The notes beneath the pieces were generated by a model. The model was not told the origin of the DNA and did no database searches. It was given only the letters and a program-made list of their open reading frames with translations. Below are positions 13,435 to 25,456 of a DNA stretch of 62,000 nucleotides, in pieces. The stretch lies in contig NC_092576.1 in the NCBI RefSeq assembly GCF_037975245.1, positions 28,073,611-28,135,610 on the forward strand, read 5' to 3'. A program made the translations under genes and the position numbers. Position 1 is the first letter of the stretch. The number at the start of each line of letters is the position of its first letter. The DNA comes from Apostichopus japonicus (taxonomy: Eukaryota; Echinodermata; Holothuroidea; Aspidochirotida; Stichopodidae).

Positions 13435-13595
13435 ATTCTACGGTCCCGCCTAGTGACCAGCCACCAGAGTACAGCGCTCACTTCCAAATCCCATTCACAT
13501 CAGAGAATCCGAACCTGGCAAACTATCCTGGCGGATACCCGACCACCCAGGGATACCCTCAGACCACGCAAGCACAACCATATTCAACTTCACAG
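13435..13595 (+). CDS. CD225/dispanin-family protein, proline-rich N-terminal exon
   Basis: The acceptor is ggtactttcag and the donor is CAG|gtgagg. The exon encodes a Pro/Tyr/Gln-rich cytoplasmic segment (P-P-S-D-Q-P-P-E-Y near the start, then Y-P-G-G-Y-P-T-T-Q-G-Y-P). Such segments are typical N-terminal regions of PRRT/dispanin-type CD225 proteins and contain P-P-x-Y-like motifs that can recruit WW-domain E3 ligases. It joins the CD225 exon at 18792 in frame. The exon starts with two bases of a codon, so an upstream exon with the start codon exists but was not identified. Confidence 0.7.
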
Positions 13596-15233
13596 GTGAG
13601 GACATCGTGAATATTCATGACGAGAGCCGTATAATATTTAGTCCCATGTTTGGTTTACATCTGTTGGAGTGTATCAGTTTCTATGGAATGCCATATGTAT
13701 AAAGAACAAATGTCAAAAATAATATGAGCATGTTCAAATGTATATTAAAATGTCGAAACTATGTCGAAATTCCGAAAAGTTTGTCCAAAACTAATATAAT
13801 GTGAGAGCGTCGAAGAAATAATATATGAGCACGTCGATTGTAACTGTTAAACTTATTATTTTTAGTGAACAGTCTGGCGTTGAACTTACCTTTCGAGAGT
13901 ATGTGTCTTATGCGTACAGCTATTAAAGTATAGGGTAAGCTCACGCTGTCAATGGAAGCGTGAAAATGTTGCCCTTATCTGTCAATCCAATTTTTTGTAA
14001 CAGTTATTAGTAAAAAATGGGCACGTGATCAGGGTAATAAAGGAATAAAAAAGACTGTTTTATAGCTGAACGAAGATGGGAGAGCATTACAAAACAACAT
14101 CATGTAGACTGATAAGGGTGGAAATAAAACAAAAGTATCAAACGTGTTCCCTGTGGCATGAAGTTGTATCTGGTTATTATACAATTGTATCTGTATTATA
14201 CAAATTTCACACAATGGAGTGACGTAATAACAACTTTACGACACTATAACAGAAGACCGCCCCCCCCCCCTAAAAAACCCAAACAACCCAATTGTAATGT
14301 CAACGGTGAAATTTAAATTGTTACTAAAGCAAAATTTAACGGTAGTTGCTTTCGCTTACATAGACAAAATCGAATTTTCACAAGTTGTTACAAGAAAATA
14401 GGACAAGATATTACAATTCATCTATCACCAATCGCTCGATGAAAGACATTGTCAACGTTCTGTTACAGACTGTTGAAATGGTGTCGCGAAGGTTAAGTCA
14501 ACATATTACCGTAATGTGAATGTAATAGCGTCTAAATCCTATCAAAGACTGTGGTCTTGTCCTTGTTATGACGGTTATTTTACAACTAAGTCAGCCGCCT
14601 GATACAATGTGCAGATGATTCACCCTAATACTACTGAACGAGTTTGTCTGCACAAAAAAAAATGAAGTCAGCATACAAATGAGTACATCTTAATTATTTT
14701 GCGATGATTAGCTAAAATATAGTATTAAAAAAGATGAAAGAACTGGCCAGGTTGTGTTAATAATGATATGCTTTATGAAACATGTAGCAACGACTGGATA
14801 AAAACTTCTAAATCGTTGCACTCTTGTGATATTTACAGGTTTCGAGCCACTGGACATACGATCGGGATCATGGTTTTGGAATTTGTTGTTGAACCTTAAA
14901 CCTTGTGTTCCGTTTGTCAAAATAAAACATGCTCACAGTTGAGGATAGGATTTCAATAAATGTCGATAGTACGAACCGATGCTTATATTTGCCCTACTGT
15001 CCGGTCCCTTTTAATTCAACTGGCCATGTATAAGTCCGGTTATTCAGTTGCTAAAATTACACAAAAAAAACAGATTTTTTTTTTAGCGGAAATAACCAGC
15101 TCCATTGATATACTTCCCTCTGAAGGTAACGTGCGGCGCAGCCATTGGTTGTTTAAACACTATACTGCACTTAGTTAGTTGACCAGAGCATTGGACTGTA
15201 AAAGTTTAAAACTCACCTTCAGCAGTGAAATAC

Positions 15234-15236
<3 letters not shown>
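13596..15236. other. CD225 intron, left part
   Basis: AT-rich intron sequence, with a poly-C tract near 14261-14270. No other feature was recognised before the (TA)n and Penelope-like block. Confidence 0.5.

Positions 15237-15304
<68 letters not shown>
15237..15304. repeat. (TA)n microsatellite at the 3' side of the Penelope-like element
   Basis: An uninterrupted TA tract that abuts the putative 3' end of the minus-strand Penelope-like element. Confidence 0.95.
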
Positions 15305-15306
<2 letters not shown>

Positions 15307-15432
15307 AATAACGGAAAAACTGTTAAACAACTATGCTGCATTTAGAGAAAGGCTGGATCTCGAGTGAGATACAATAATTGAATTAGGTAAGTGATTGGAA
15401 GTAAAACAGCCAATGTTTGGTTTTTGCAGAGC

Positions 15433-15459
15433 TTTCGAGCAAAACTAGCTCTTCTTCAG
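15433..15459 (-). ncRNA. Hammerhead-ribozyme-like core in the Penelope-like 3' region
   Basis: On the minus strand a CTGAAGA box (15453-15459, matching the core CUGANGA) is followed by a GAGC/GCTC stem with a short T-rich loop, then GAAA (15433-15436). Hammerhead motifs of this form are known from terminal repeats of Penelope-like elements. Stem III and the cleavage site are not convincing by eye, so the motif may be degenerate. Confidence 0.4.
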
Positions 15460-15616
15460 TGCATGATCACCGAAAGTGACAAGGAGTAGCAGGAATTGAA
15501 ACTGTTTTATAGAGGAGATGTCGGCATGGTTGTAAGGGCAAAGCGGCTTACTGATTTCTGCTGAATTGAGCAGAAGTTTTAGAAATTCGGATTATTTTAA
15601 TCCGCGTCGGATTATT

Positions 15617-17200
15617 TTAATCCGATTCCGTCGTAATTGTAAAGGAATTGTTTTGGTTTATCTGGGACGGCAAATCGTTTCTGATGTTTAAACCGAATGG
15701 TGCCGTGGTCTTTAGGTTTAGTTCCCAGAAATTTTCTTTCGCTTTCCTAGATTTATCTGTCCAAGAATCGTTCTGGTCAATGGCAATAACACGCAAATTC
15801 TCAATTGAATGATTTTGGAGATTGAAGTGATTTGCAACAGGTTGGTAGATCTTTTTTGTTTTGATCGCCGATCTATGTTGTGTCATTCTCATTCTAAGAG
15901 TGTTTTTTGACTCTCCAATGTATTGTAAGTTACAAATATTACAGTAGATGAGGTAAATGACATTTTTGGATAGGCAGTTAATTTTGTGCCGAATTTGGAA
16001 CGTGCGTTTGGTTTGGTTGCTCTGAAAGGCCCCGGTCGAATCGACAAGTAAGCACGTTTTGCAATTTTGTGTACAGGGCGATGATCCTGTAGTTTCTGTT
16101 TTGCTTTCCCCTAATGGGGTGTCATCCCGAAAGGATGCCCGAACTAAGATATCCCGTAGGTTGCTGGGTCTTTTAAAAGCGATGACAGGTAATTCTGGGA
16201 ATACTGATTTCAGGCGTTCGGTGCCTTGAAGTAGGTGAAAATTCTTCTGAATGATATTAGCCAGTGGTGGGAGACCAGGGTGGAATTCAGTAACCAATGG
16301 TACCCTTTTGGAACTGGTTTGACGAGTTTTGTACGTCAATGTTTCGGTACGGGGTTTGCTTTTAGCCTTTTTGATGGCATTTTCAATAGTACCCCGAAAA
16401 TACTGTCTGTTTAGGAGGTGTTGTGACAGTTCTTTAGTGCGTGAATCAAAATCGACTTCAGAGGAGCAAATGCGTCGAATGCGCAACGCTTGACTGTACG
16501 GAATATTTCTGGTACAGTGACGTGGATGGCAACTGCTTGGTAAGAGGTAGTTGTGCTTGTTCGTGGGTTTATTGAACAAGTCTGTTTTGAGTGAACCATT
16601 TTGTAGGGTCACGGTGGTGTCCAGAAAGTGAACGCCAAGTCCAGAAAAATCAGCAGTGAATTTGATAGTGTGATGAAACGAGTTTATGTCATCAATGAAG
16701 AGTTTTAGATTTGCCTCACCATGGGTCCATATCATAAAGATATCGTCAATGTAACGTAACCACGTGTGTGGTTTCAAGTTTTGTCGAGATAAAAATTCTT
16801 TCTCGAGGTTTCCCATAAAGATGTTGGCAAAAGACGGTGCCATTTTGGTACCCATTGCGGTGCCATGAATTTGGAGGTAGTGTTTGTTGCCAAATACCAG
16901 ATTATTGTTGGTCAAGATAAGTTGCATTAATTCGGCCAATTCTTTCTTCGTGGGGGTTTTACCACGTTTCGGTTTGAATGCTTTTGTGCAGGCCGAAATG
17001 CCCTCTTCGTTAGGGATATTTGTGTATAACGAAGACACATCCAAGGTAACTAACAGAGAAGATAAGGGAAGATTTTTTATTTCCCCAATTTTCCGGATGA
17101 AATCCGTAGTGTCCTGCACATAGGACGGTAGGGCCGAAACGAGAGGTTGGATGAGGAGATCCACGAATTTGGAAATTTTTTCAGTCAGTCGCTGTGCCAT
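15617..17200 (-). pseudogene. Penelope-like RT and GIY-YIG endonuclease, C-terminal open frame
   Basis: The open frame of 527 codons begins just after the frame break. Residues about 30-260 carry RT palm motifs: V-T-L-D-V-S-S-L-Y-T-N-I-P, G-T-A-M-G-T-K-M-A-P-S-F-A-N and the catalytic R-Y-I-D-D-I-F. A region of about 90 residues with K-T-C follows. A GIY-YIG nuclease lies near 410-480 (V-I-Y-L-I-Y-C, then Y-I-G-E-S, then R-x-x-Q-H-R). Both enzymatic motifs look intact, but the frame is separated from its N-terminal part, so the element is not expressible as one protein. Confidence 0.85.
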
Positions 17201-17830
17201 TACCCGATATTATGGGCCTCCCGGGATTGCCTTCTTTGTGAATTTTAGGCAGAAAATAAAAGCGACCAGGTTTTGGGTCGTTTTCCAGGAGGTTTTGGCC
17301 TAACTTGCGGTCAATGGAACCGTTAGAGACTATCTTTTGGATGACTCTTTTCACGTTTTGTGTGATTTCTTGAGTAGGATCAGAATCTAGGAGTTTGTAG
17401 TGTTGAGGGTTGCCGAGTAGTCTGTTGGCTTCCTCTCTGTAGAATTGTTTGCCCATAGCGACAATTGCAGAACCCTTGTCGGCTGGCTTGATGACAATGT
17501 CATCGCGCTTCCGGAGTTCATGAATGGCCTGTCTCTCAGTTTTGTTGAGATTGTCGCGGAAGTCTGGGGCGGAGGTGTGTGTTTTAACATCCTCTTCAAT
17601 AGCCGAAATAAATGATTCAAGAGGCGCACAATGGGCCTTGGGTGGATTCCACGAGCTTTTTGGCTTAAAATTGGAATCCAAGTCGTTGGTTTGTTGCGTG
17701 GTGTTATTGCCATTTTCGTCGGCAAAAAATTCACGGAGACGTAAGCGTCGATAGAACAGATTTAGGTCAAGAGAAAGTTTCTGAGCGTTTACTTGCCGTG
17801 GTTTAGGGCAAAAATTTAGACCTTTGGAGA
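17181..17830 (-). pseudogene. Penelope-like element, middle segment
   Basis: This frame encodes R-R-L-R-L-R-E-F-F, E-R-x-A-I-x-E-L, I-K-P-A-D-K-G-S-A and F-Y-F-L-P-K-I-H-K-x-x-x-P-G-R-P-I-I-S-G, all standard in the N-terminal half of Penelope-like RTs. It reaches a stop at 17181 because of a 4-bp tandem duplication (gact gact) just before the next motif; the RT then continues in another frame. Confidence 0.85.
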
Positions 17831-17843
17831 GTAGGTTTGTTTC

Positions 17844-18374
17844 TCATGCCGAGAGTTGGCAATCAATGGTAACAACTGCACATTTGGTGGTGTTGCATGC
17901 GGTGTGTATCTCTTTCCGACGGAATCTGCGAGACCTGGTTCTTTTTGAGGTTTCAAGTTGGGTTTCACCAGAAGACTTAACTCTTTGCGGGACATTATCC
18001 CTCTTCAATTTGTGACATTGTCTTGAAGCTAGGGTATGTGAGAGGTTCAAGCAAATTTTGGAGATGGAGTCAAGCTTTCTTTCGAACTCGTTCTTGGGGA
18101 GTTCTTTTTGCAGTTTTCTGGTTTTGGAATCAATTTGCTGGCTAAGTTCGTGAATTGTTTTGCGACAAATACTTATTTGCACAGCCATTAATTCAAGCGA
18201 AGCATTCTTAAGGATTCCTTTCCAATTGGCAAAGCTGTCGCTATCAGAAAGTGGTAAACCAGCACGGACCTTGATTTTAAGTCCTTTTGGTACCGTTTTG
18301 TTTTTACGGTATAGTCTGTAGTTGGAAAGATGATGCCGATACCTAACCCGTTTTTCGGAAAGGCGTCGAAGCGT

Positions 18375-18378
<4 letters not shown>
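17844..18378 (-). pseudogene. Penelope-like element, N-terminal basic segment
   Basis: A lysine/arginine-rich, helix-prone frame ([13 protein letters not shown] near the start) ends at a stop at 17844, close to where the conserved L-S-K-G-L-N-F block begins in another frame. Its extension into the adjacent (TA)n gives only Tyr-Ile and is not coding. Confidence 0.6.
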
Positions 18379-18463
<85 letters not shown>

Positions 18464-18468
18464 TATAT

Positions 18469-18509
<41 letters not shown>

Positions 18510-18530
18510 TATATATATATATATCTATAC
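18379..18530. repeat. Interrupted (TA)n/(CA) microsatellite at the 5' side of the Penelope-like element
   Basis: TA repeats with tacacaca interruptions from about 18457 onward. Confidence 0.95.
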
Positions 18531-18791
18531 ATACTATAGTTTCTTTATTCGACGCCATTCTTTGAAATGAGGAAAGACACAAATAACACATGTGTTTTGT
18601 TCTGTCGACCTGGGGAAAAAGCCATTTTTAAGGTAACCCCAGTTATATTCCTAAAATATAAATATCATGTTGCATTATCTTAGAAATCTCCTTACTTATA
18701 AAAGCAAAATGATTGACAAGATATGTGAAATATAAACTCAGATTTGTCATGAGGGTTTACTTACACATTTGTCTTTTTGTTTGTATTCCAG

Positions 18792-18929
18792 GACGTAGTT
18801 ACTACGTTCAGCGATCGGCCTGTTATTTTCCATGAGCTCGGCCCTGCCCCTGACTCACTGGTTATCTCAATTATATCTATCTTCTTCTGTCTGCCATTCG
18901 GGATTGTTGCTACTGTGAAGGCCGCAGAG
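18792..18929 (+). CDS. CD225/dispanin-family protein, intramembrane-domain exon
   Basis: The acceptor is tgtattccag and the donor GAG|gtaggc; the exon is 138 nt and phase 0 at both ends. It encodes P-D-S-L-V-I-S-I-I-S followed by F-F-C-L-P-F-G-I-V-A-T-V-K-A-A-E. This is the core CD225 signature (hydrophobic segment, Cys, P-x-G-I-x-A) shared by IFITM, PRRT, SynDIG and TMEM proteins. The Cys before L-P-F sits where IFITM proteins are palmitoylated. The protein is predicted to be a small two-segment membrane protein of the plasma membrane or endosomes. Which dispanin subfamily it belongs to cannot be decided here. Confidence 0.85.
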
Positions 18930-19502
18930 GTAGGCAAGACCAATGATTACTCGTTTCACATTCGAAATAGCGAAAAAAGAAAAAAAAACCAAAAGGCTGA
19001 TAGATATGTTTTGAAAGAGGACAAATTATTCCGATCCTGTGCAAGCCACTGTGGCGAATGTCTTGTAGCCTGAATCCTCCACCTTCCCCTTCCGTCCCCT
19101 GGTCAGACATCATAAGCTTGTGACTCACAATTCCACATATATATCACAGCTTTTATTGACACACGTAAGTTCATATAATGTTAGTGGCAGTTATGAGTAA
19201 GGAAGCGGGAACTTTTATTTGTTCCTTTTTATAGTGGAATGGTTACACAAATGGTACACAAATCCCTATAGTGGAGCAATGTGGAAAATTATAGGTGGGG
19301 AAGGGTTTGGGTTTTCCCCCATATGTCTATGGTATAAATTCAGTATGCGAGGGAGCAATCTACTACGCCATGAAATATTTGAATGTTGGATATCATGACG
19401 ACCAGACTTTCCAGCTGTCTACTATCAGCGAAGGGTATAGGGGACTGATCGGGATGGGAAGGGAGAGGTGGGAGCGTTGAAAGAGATATTAATTATGATT
19501 AT
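18930..19502. other. CD225 intron, between exons 18792-18929 and 20361-20498
   Basis: No recognised feature. A short open frame at 19295-19480 shows no family resemblance. Confidence 0.5.
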
Positions 19503-19850
<348 letters not shown>

Positions 19851-20360
19851 AAGATTGTCATAATTTTAATGATAAAAATATTTCACAAGCAACCAAATGA
19901 AACAAACCTGCCAAACTGATTTAATCTCCAAACTTGTAATAATCATAACTATAGTGAAAATCCTGTGATATAGAACATGTTTCCCAAAAATGTCCTTCTT
20001 GTAATGTCAGATGGGGAATCGGTGCATTAAACGCCAACTCACTATGTAGTGTTTAACTGCAGTCACGAATCGGTATAGAACTTGTTAACGGATACAAAAT
20101 GGCACCCACAATCACGTGACTGTAAACCTATGTCGCAACTCTCTCGCCCTCTTAACAGCTCTGTTCTGTGAATTCTTGAAATAGTTTGGATGTGGAAATT
20201 GTGCAAATTTAAAAAAAAAAGTGTGCAAATTAAAAAAAAAATCGAACAACAAAATCTAACAAGATGAGCTTGAAGAATGTTAAAATTAATAACGGAAGGG
20301 AGTAATGGCGATATGAGAATAACGTTCAAAATGATATAATTATTACTATTTTGACAACAG

Positions 20361-20498
20361 GCAAGAAGTAGAAACGAAGCTCGTGACTATATCGGCGCCC
20401 ATCATGCTTCCAAGACGGCCAGACAGTTCGCTGGGGGAGCAATTGGATTCGCCGTCGGTTTCATCGTCATTTACTTTTTAATAATAATGATTGCTTGA
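20361..20498 (+). CDS. CD225/dispanin-family protein, terminal exon
   Basis: The acceptor is ttgacaacag. The exon encodes a short basic loop with A-R-D-Y-I-G-A-H-H-A-S-K-T-A-R, matching the conserved G-D-x-x-x-A-x-x-A-S-x-x-A-R loop of dispanins. A C-terminal TM helix (G-G-A-I-G-F-A-V-G-F-I-V-I-Y-F-L-I) follows, and the stop is TGA at 20496-20498. It follows exon 18792-18929 in phase 0. The protein ends immediately after the TM helix. Confidence 0.85.
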   Translation, partial: ARSRNEARDYIGAHHASKTARQFAGGAIGFAVGFIVIYFLIIMIA

Positions 20499-23452
20499 GT
20501 TGATTGATTGATTGATTATAAACCGACCGTCGGTCTATAATCAACTCGACTCTGAGTCGGTATATCGATTCGCGTCCTATCCCGTCCATCAATGTTACCA
20601 TGACCGTCGTTTAGATTACCTTTCAATTTCTTTGGTGTTGTTGTTGTTGTTTGAATGCGTTTGATCATCAGCTCAATATTTAATATCTGATATTACGAAT
20701 ATTATGTCAGAAAACACAATCGATACTTCGCCCTGAGTGTTTGCTATGGATAACCTTTGTTTCCGTCTAGTGAGACAACGGAACGCCTGATGAGATATTT
20801 TCTTTTGAAAACTTGCAAAGCACATCACCAGAAGTAATTCCCAAATATCGTTGTAGAGCAATTTACGCTGGCCTGGCCTGGTCGGCATTACGTTCCTAGC
20901 AGGATTATTTTTTTCCGGAGGCAGTCCAGACATAAAACAAAGTGATATAGAACAGTTGATTGTGGCAATAGGGTAGAATTAGAATACAGCAACATTAATA
21001 GCGGAGCAGTGCATTGTAAAGAAATTAAGGAAACGGGAAAATTTACCGTAATATCTTAAGCGGCCAGACTTTCTGCAAAAATAAAAATATCATTGAATAC
21101 CTTATTAATTTTTGTCTCGACCTAACCTGAAGCTATTTAACAAGGTATCACTGTGGCGTTACCAGCGGTGAAGGTGTGTGTGTGTGTGTGGGGGGGGGGG
21201 TATCCCTACCCCCAGTCAAACATTTCCCCAATTTTGATCTTGAATAAAATCCAACATATAATTTCCTTTTTTTTCTATCAAATCAATTTGGTTCTATGCA
21301 AGAGAATGGATTATGATAATGCAATATGATCATACAATATGAATGAAACTAATACGAGTCCGTTTCTTGTCTTGTCTGTTTGATTTTTTTCTTGGTATTC
21401 ATATTTTTTCACACATCAGTTTCTATCTTTGGGAATTTTATTTTTTCAAGTTACGCCTCCCTTACACTATGACACGAAACATAAATTATCCTAATGCGAT
21501 CTTCGATCTATTTTATTTTGCACTTTTTAGACTCTTTGTTTGTTTATTCAAAAGGAAATTACAAAACAAAACTAACAAAAGATGTATTCATATGTGGCAT
21601 ATCGAAATGCCAGCGTCTGCATGTCCTCACATTATACCTGCTGGTAAATGTGGCAAAATATAAAACAGATTTCAGTTTAATAGAGCCTTGTCATTATTGG
21701 TTTGTAGTCAATGAAACCGAGGATTAATCCTAGTATGCAATGTCCCATGTGTCACCCACAAAAAGAAAGCAAGTGGCAATGCGACACATTCGCCTAGCGG
21801 CTATCCAAAATCAATATGCAATGTAAAAAAGAAATACTCCAACCAACTAATGATACAGAACAAGTTTTATATATTCAACTTCTTAAGTGAATATGTATTT
21901 ATTGAGGAGGAACTTTCTCCTTAAAATAAAAAAAGGAACATGGGAAATAAAGGTTTCAACGTTCTGTAATACTGCTTAAGAACACATATGACTCCTGAAT
22001 ACTTAGAGATAACGGATTGCTTTGGTGCAATCTTTACCAGAGGATGACATATGCTAGATTCAGCTTAACTACTGAAAAGTTTAAGACTTTCTAAAGTTTT
22101 GATACCCCTCGATCTTTTTCAATTGCGAGAGAGCAAACTGGTACGTATAAATTAAGTCTCAATATACATATTTATAGGATATGTATGTATATGTATGTAT
22201 ATTAGATATATATATATGTATGTATATGTATGTATATTCTTCTCTCTATAAAAGAATGAGATTACCTCTTCTAGTCTGAAGAGCTTTCCCCCCTTTTACA
22301 TAATGAAATTCTGATTTAACATTTATCTTAAAAAAAAAAAATTCTGAGTTGTCACTATGACGAATATTGCCTAAAGATGTTGACAATACTTGTTGACATG
22401 TGGTTGATGATATCAGGTTGTGGTAGGTGTTATAGTCGAAGTCGGTGAAAAAACTATCCTCAAACTATCCTCAAAAGCTTCCGGTCTTCGACTCAATGTG
22501 AGGAGAGTGGCACTGTATCGGAACAAATACACAATCAAATTCTCTGATAATACTTTGCTCTGCAATACAGCTATATTTTATCCGGTCAGGTAATGTACTC
22601 TCATTCCAACGCTGCCGACAAGCTGCCCTATCCAGAACACTACATATTGAATGAATCTGGAGTCTACAGGAAATAATTGTGTTTTCAGATTTCACAGTTA
22701 AATGCCAGTTATAAATTACAGTATACTAGCTCAGGCTTCAATACAGGTATCCTATATATAGGATTCTGTGCCCCATGATATGAAAATCACACTACTGTAG
22801 CTCCGTCTTTTTCAGCTAAGAGATATAGCCGGACTCAATCCGATGATGGTGTTTTGGAGAGTGAATAAAAATCTTATCCAACACTCACTTCACTGGCTGG
22901 ATGTGATGTCACGCATAATTACTATTGCATCAATTAGTATAACTTGGCAATACAATACATTGTCATCTTGAATATGTCCTGCCCTGGTAGGTTTCTTTTG
23001 TGTGCACTAGCTATGCTATGCTACCCTGTACCTTTGTATTATATTAACTATGCACTGACCTGGTGATGTTTCTTTTGTATACATACTCAATTATGCTACC
23101 TTGTACTTTTGTAGTGAATAGAGGGATTAGGGTTTATGTAAATTGCCCTACATCCCTGGATACTACTTTCCAACAACAACAACAACAACAACCAGGATTG
23201 ACTAAAGTTAAAGTTACTTGAAAAACTTTCTAAAATAAACAGCTGACAGATTGACTGAGAATGGTTCCGATGGCGCTCAATGAGGTTGAGCAAAATCGCT
23301 GTAGATCGTCATAGATATGCAAATACCTGTGACCTGGGTCATGGATGACGTACTATCCGGACAGCTTGCTTTTAACTTCAAGTTCAACATCCAGACGCGA
23401 TGTGTATGTTTATGCTATAGGCTATACTCATACTGTGTAGGTTGTACTGCAT
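20499..23452. other. Intergenic, no gene recognised
   Basis: Contains a (GT)n-(G)n run at about 21175-21200, a TATG microsatellite at about 22175-22235 and a (CAA)n run near 23173-23190. Open frames here have no recognisable domains. A short inverted repeat gattgatt..aaccgaccgtcggt follows the CD225 stop. Confidence 0.5.
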
Positions 23453-23521
23453 ATGAAAAATGTACCGTACGTACGTAGCCTACGCGTAGGCCCGACGTTA
23501 CTCGAAGTGAAGCCCAACAAA

Positions 23522-23650
23522 ATGAGGTACTGTCAGACGTTCGGTTGTAACAGTCATTCTTCTCGATTAAATAAATCACAGTTTTGGTTTCCACATCCGA
23601 AGAAGAAACCAGACCTTTTCAAGATATGCACTCTACTTCTTTCGGTATAA
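23522..23650 (+). CDS. Possible THAP-like zinc-finger 5' exon
   Basis: From the ATG at 23522 the frame reads M-R-Y-C-Q-T-F-G-C-N-S-H-S-S, later F-W-F-P-H-P. This resembles the start of a THAP DNA-binding domain (M-x-x-C-x(3-4)-C...F-x-F-P). The rest of the domain (second Cys/His pair, the Trp and the A-V-P-T box) is not found in frame, so it could continue in a further exon or be a relic. Many THAP genes derive from P-element-like transposases. The 3' boundary is arbitrary (frame end). Confidence 0.4.
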   Translation: MRYCQTFGCNSHSSRLNKSQFWFPHPKKKPDLFKICTLLLSV

Positions 23651-25076
23651 CGTTGCACAAACTACAGTCACACCAGTCCGTATTACCGAGCCTAACAGCA
23701 TTAGGCCTAGGCTGTTCGTCTCGGCCTACGTTTTGGTTCTCATCGTCATCGGTAAGTCCATTATATTCTCTTTCTTGTAATTCAGCCGCGTTAAAACATG
23801 GTTCATAATCGTAAGGAACAGGTCTGCCATGTTCACAAGCAAAGCAATTTTCAAATTGTTTTCATAATCTGACTTTCTGAGAGATAGCAAGTAGTAGATT
23901 AAATGTTTACTAGCGAAATTTTAGTCTTAGTTACACACTGCACTTGCACAGTTAGCTTATGTTTTTCGAAACGTGAAATATGCCTAGTTGTCCGTATAGT
24001 ACGTCACAAATAGCCCGGATTATAGCTAATTCACATTTCAGTGGCGGCCTCTATGTTCCCGGGGTAGCGTGGTAATATAAGCTAATTATCTCAGGTAGGA
24101 AAGGAGTGTGGTTGATATGGTTATGTAATATTCATCTTCTGAGTGGGTAAAACAATTAGAATGGCTTTATGTCTCAATTTCAATTATCCTTTAAGTTGTC
24201 ATGGAGTACAATGTATCACTTCATAACCTCAAAGAGGATGCATACAGTTCAACAAACATTTAATATCATCTTCATTTGCTTGGAAGTTAGGCCTTCAACA
24301 AGGCCTCTGTCGTGTTGCATCTTAGGCTTCTTAACTAGCAGTTAGGCTTTCACAACAGCTAGCTAGCAGTTAGGCATATGTCGATCAACTTTCCAGAAAG
24401 AACTCGGGACGTTCTTATTCATGAATGCGTATCCATTTGTTTAATAACTGTTGTGTACATTTGGATACTTTGCTCCTGCAGCGCATCTGAGCAGTTTTTT
24501 TAACTGGATAAAAGCAGTTTCAAATACTTATATATTATTATTATATACAGGCTAACAGCAAGAGCGAAGTGTGATCCCAGTCCCAACAAGGTTTGTCATC
24601 ACCATTACTTGAGTTGAATTCTAATTTTCTATCCTAGCAATTGGATATAGCCTACACCTAGTAGCTTTAGTACACAGTAACTTTAGTTATAGTTATACTA
24701 GTATTAAATATTCAGTACTTCTATAGTTAACTTGTAGCTAGGCTAGGCAAGCCATATGCTAACGCCCCTCCATCACTGCCAGTCAAAGGCTAAAGGACAG
24801 ACAGTCTTGCGATAATGTAATACTGATGGGAAAAATAAGATTACATCCTACGAGTTGTATTTTTATTCGGTTAAAATGCTGCATCAATTTCTTGGAAAAC
24901 GTCGTTAACCGTGCAGTCAGCTGTCGTAGATAGGCACTGTTACCGTGTTGTTACGTGCCAGCAGTACGGATCGGACCGTAACGGTCTAGTCGAACAAAGT
25001 TATTTTTTTTATAGAAACATAACAGATTCCGTTTCGTTTTCCATTCCGCATTTATGCACACGTATACCCTGAGGTG
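23651..25076. other. Intergenic, no gene recognised
   Basis: No exon, RNA or transposon structure identified. Confidence 0.4.
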
Positions 25077-25415
25077 TGGCTCGAAATTCTGGGTCTTTTT
25101 TATCAGGGATGAGACTGAGCCGGGGAAATTTTTTTTATCGATCGCCGTCCTGGGGGAGGGGTTTAAGAGGAGGGGGTGTCCCCCTCCCCTTTAGAATTTT
25201 TTTGTCAGGTAAGGAGGGCTTAAATGCAAAATGGTGGACTCTAGATGGAATCTATCACATCACGTAACTCGCCAAAAAAGTGTGGAATTTCTGCTTGTAT
25301 AATTTATCCATTAGCTTTTTTGAACCAAAAAAAGGCTTTTTTGCTTGCTTTGTGCTACTTGATTCCACCACTGGTCAAATTCGGTGTTCCTTCCCTTCAC
25401 AGTCCAGCATGTTCG

Positions 25416-25456
<41 letters not shown>

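Larger units (their letters stand above)
15305..18378 (-). mobile_element. Penelope-like retroelement (GIY-YIG type), inactive
   Basis: A minus-strand element of about 3 kb lies within the CD225 gene's first visible intron. Order 5' to 3' (descending coordinates): an N-terminal basic coiled-coil-like region (about 18378-17844), a conserved L-S-K-G-L-N-F-C-P block with R-R-L-R-L-R-E-F-F near 17830-17720, the fingers/palm region with I-K-P-A-D-K-G and F-Y-F-L-P-K-I-H-K, then RT and a C-terminal GIY-YIG endonuclease. Penelope-like elements are a retroelement class distinct from LTR and LINE elements. The reading frame is broken at least twice. (TA)n tracts lie directly on both sides. Confidence 0.88.

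Noticed and set aside
25418-25454. Retroposed gene marked by poly-A
   Set aside because: No coding sequence or target duplication next to the A-tract could be recognised.
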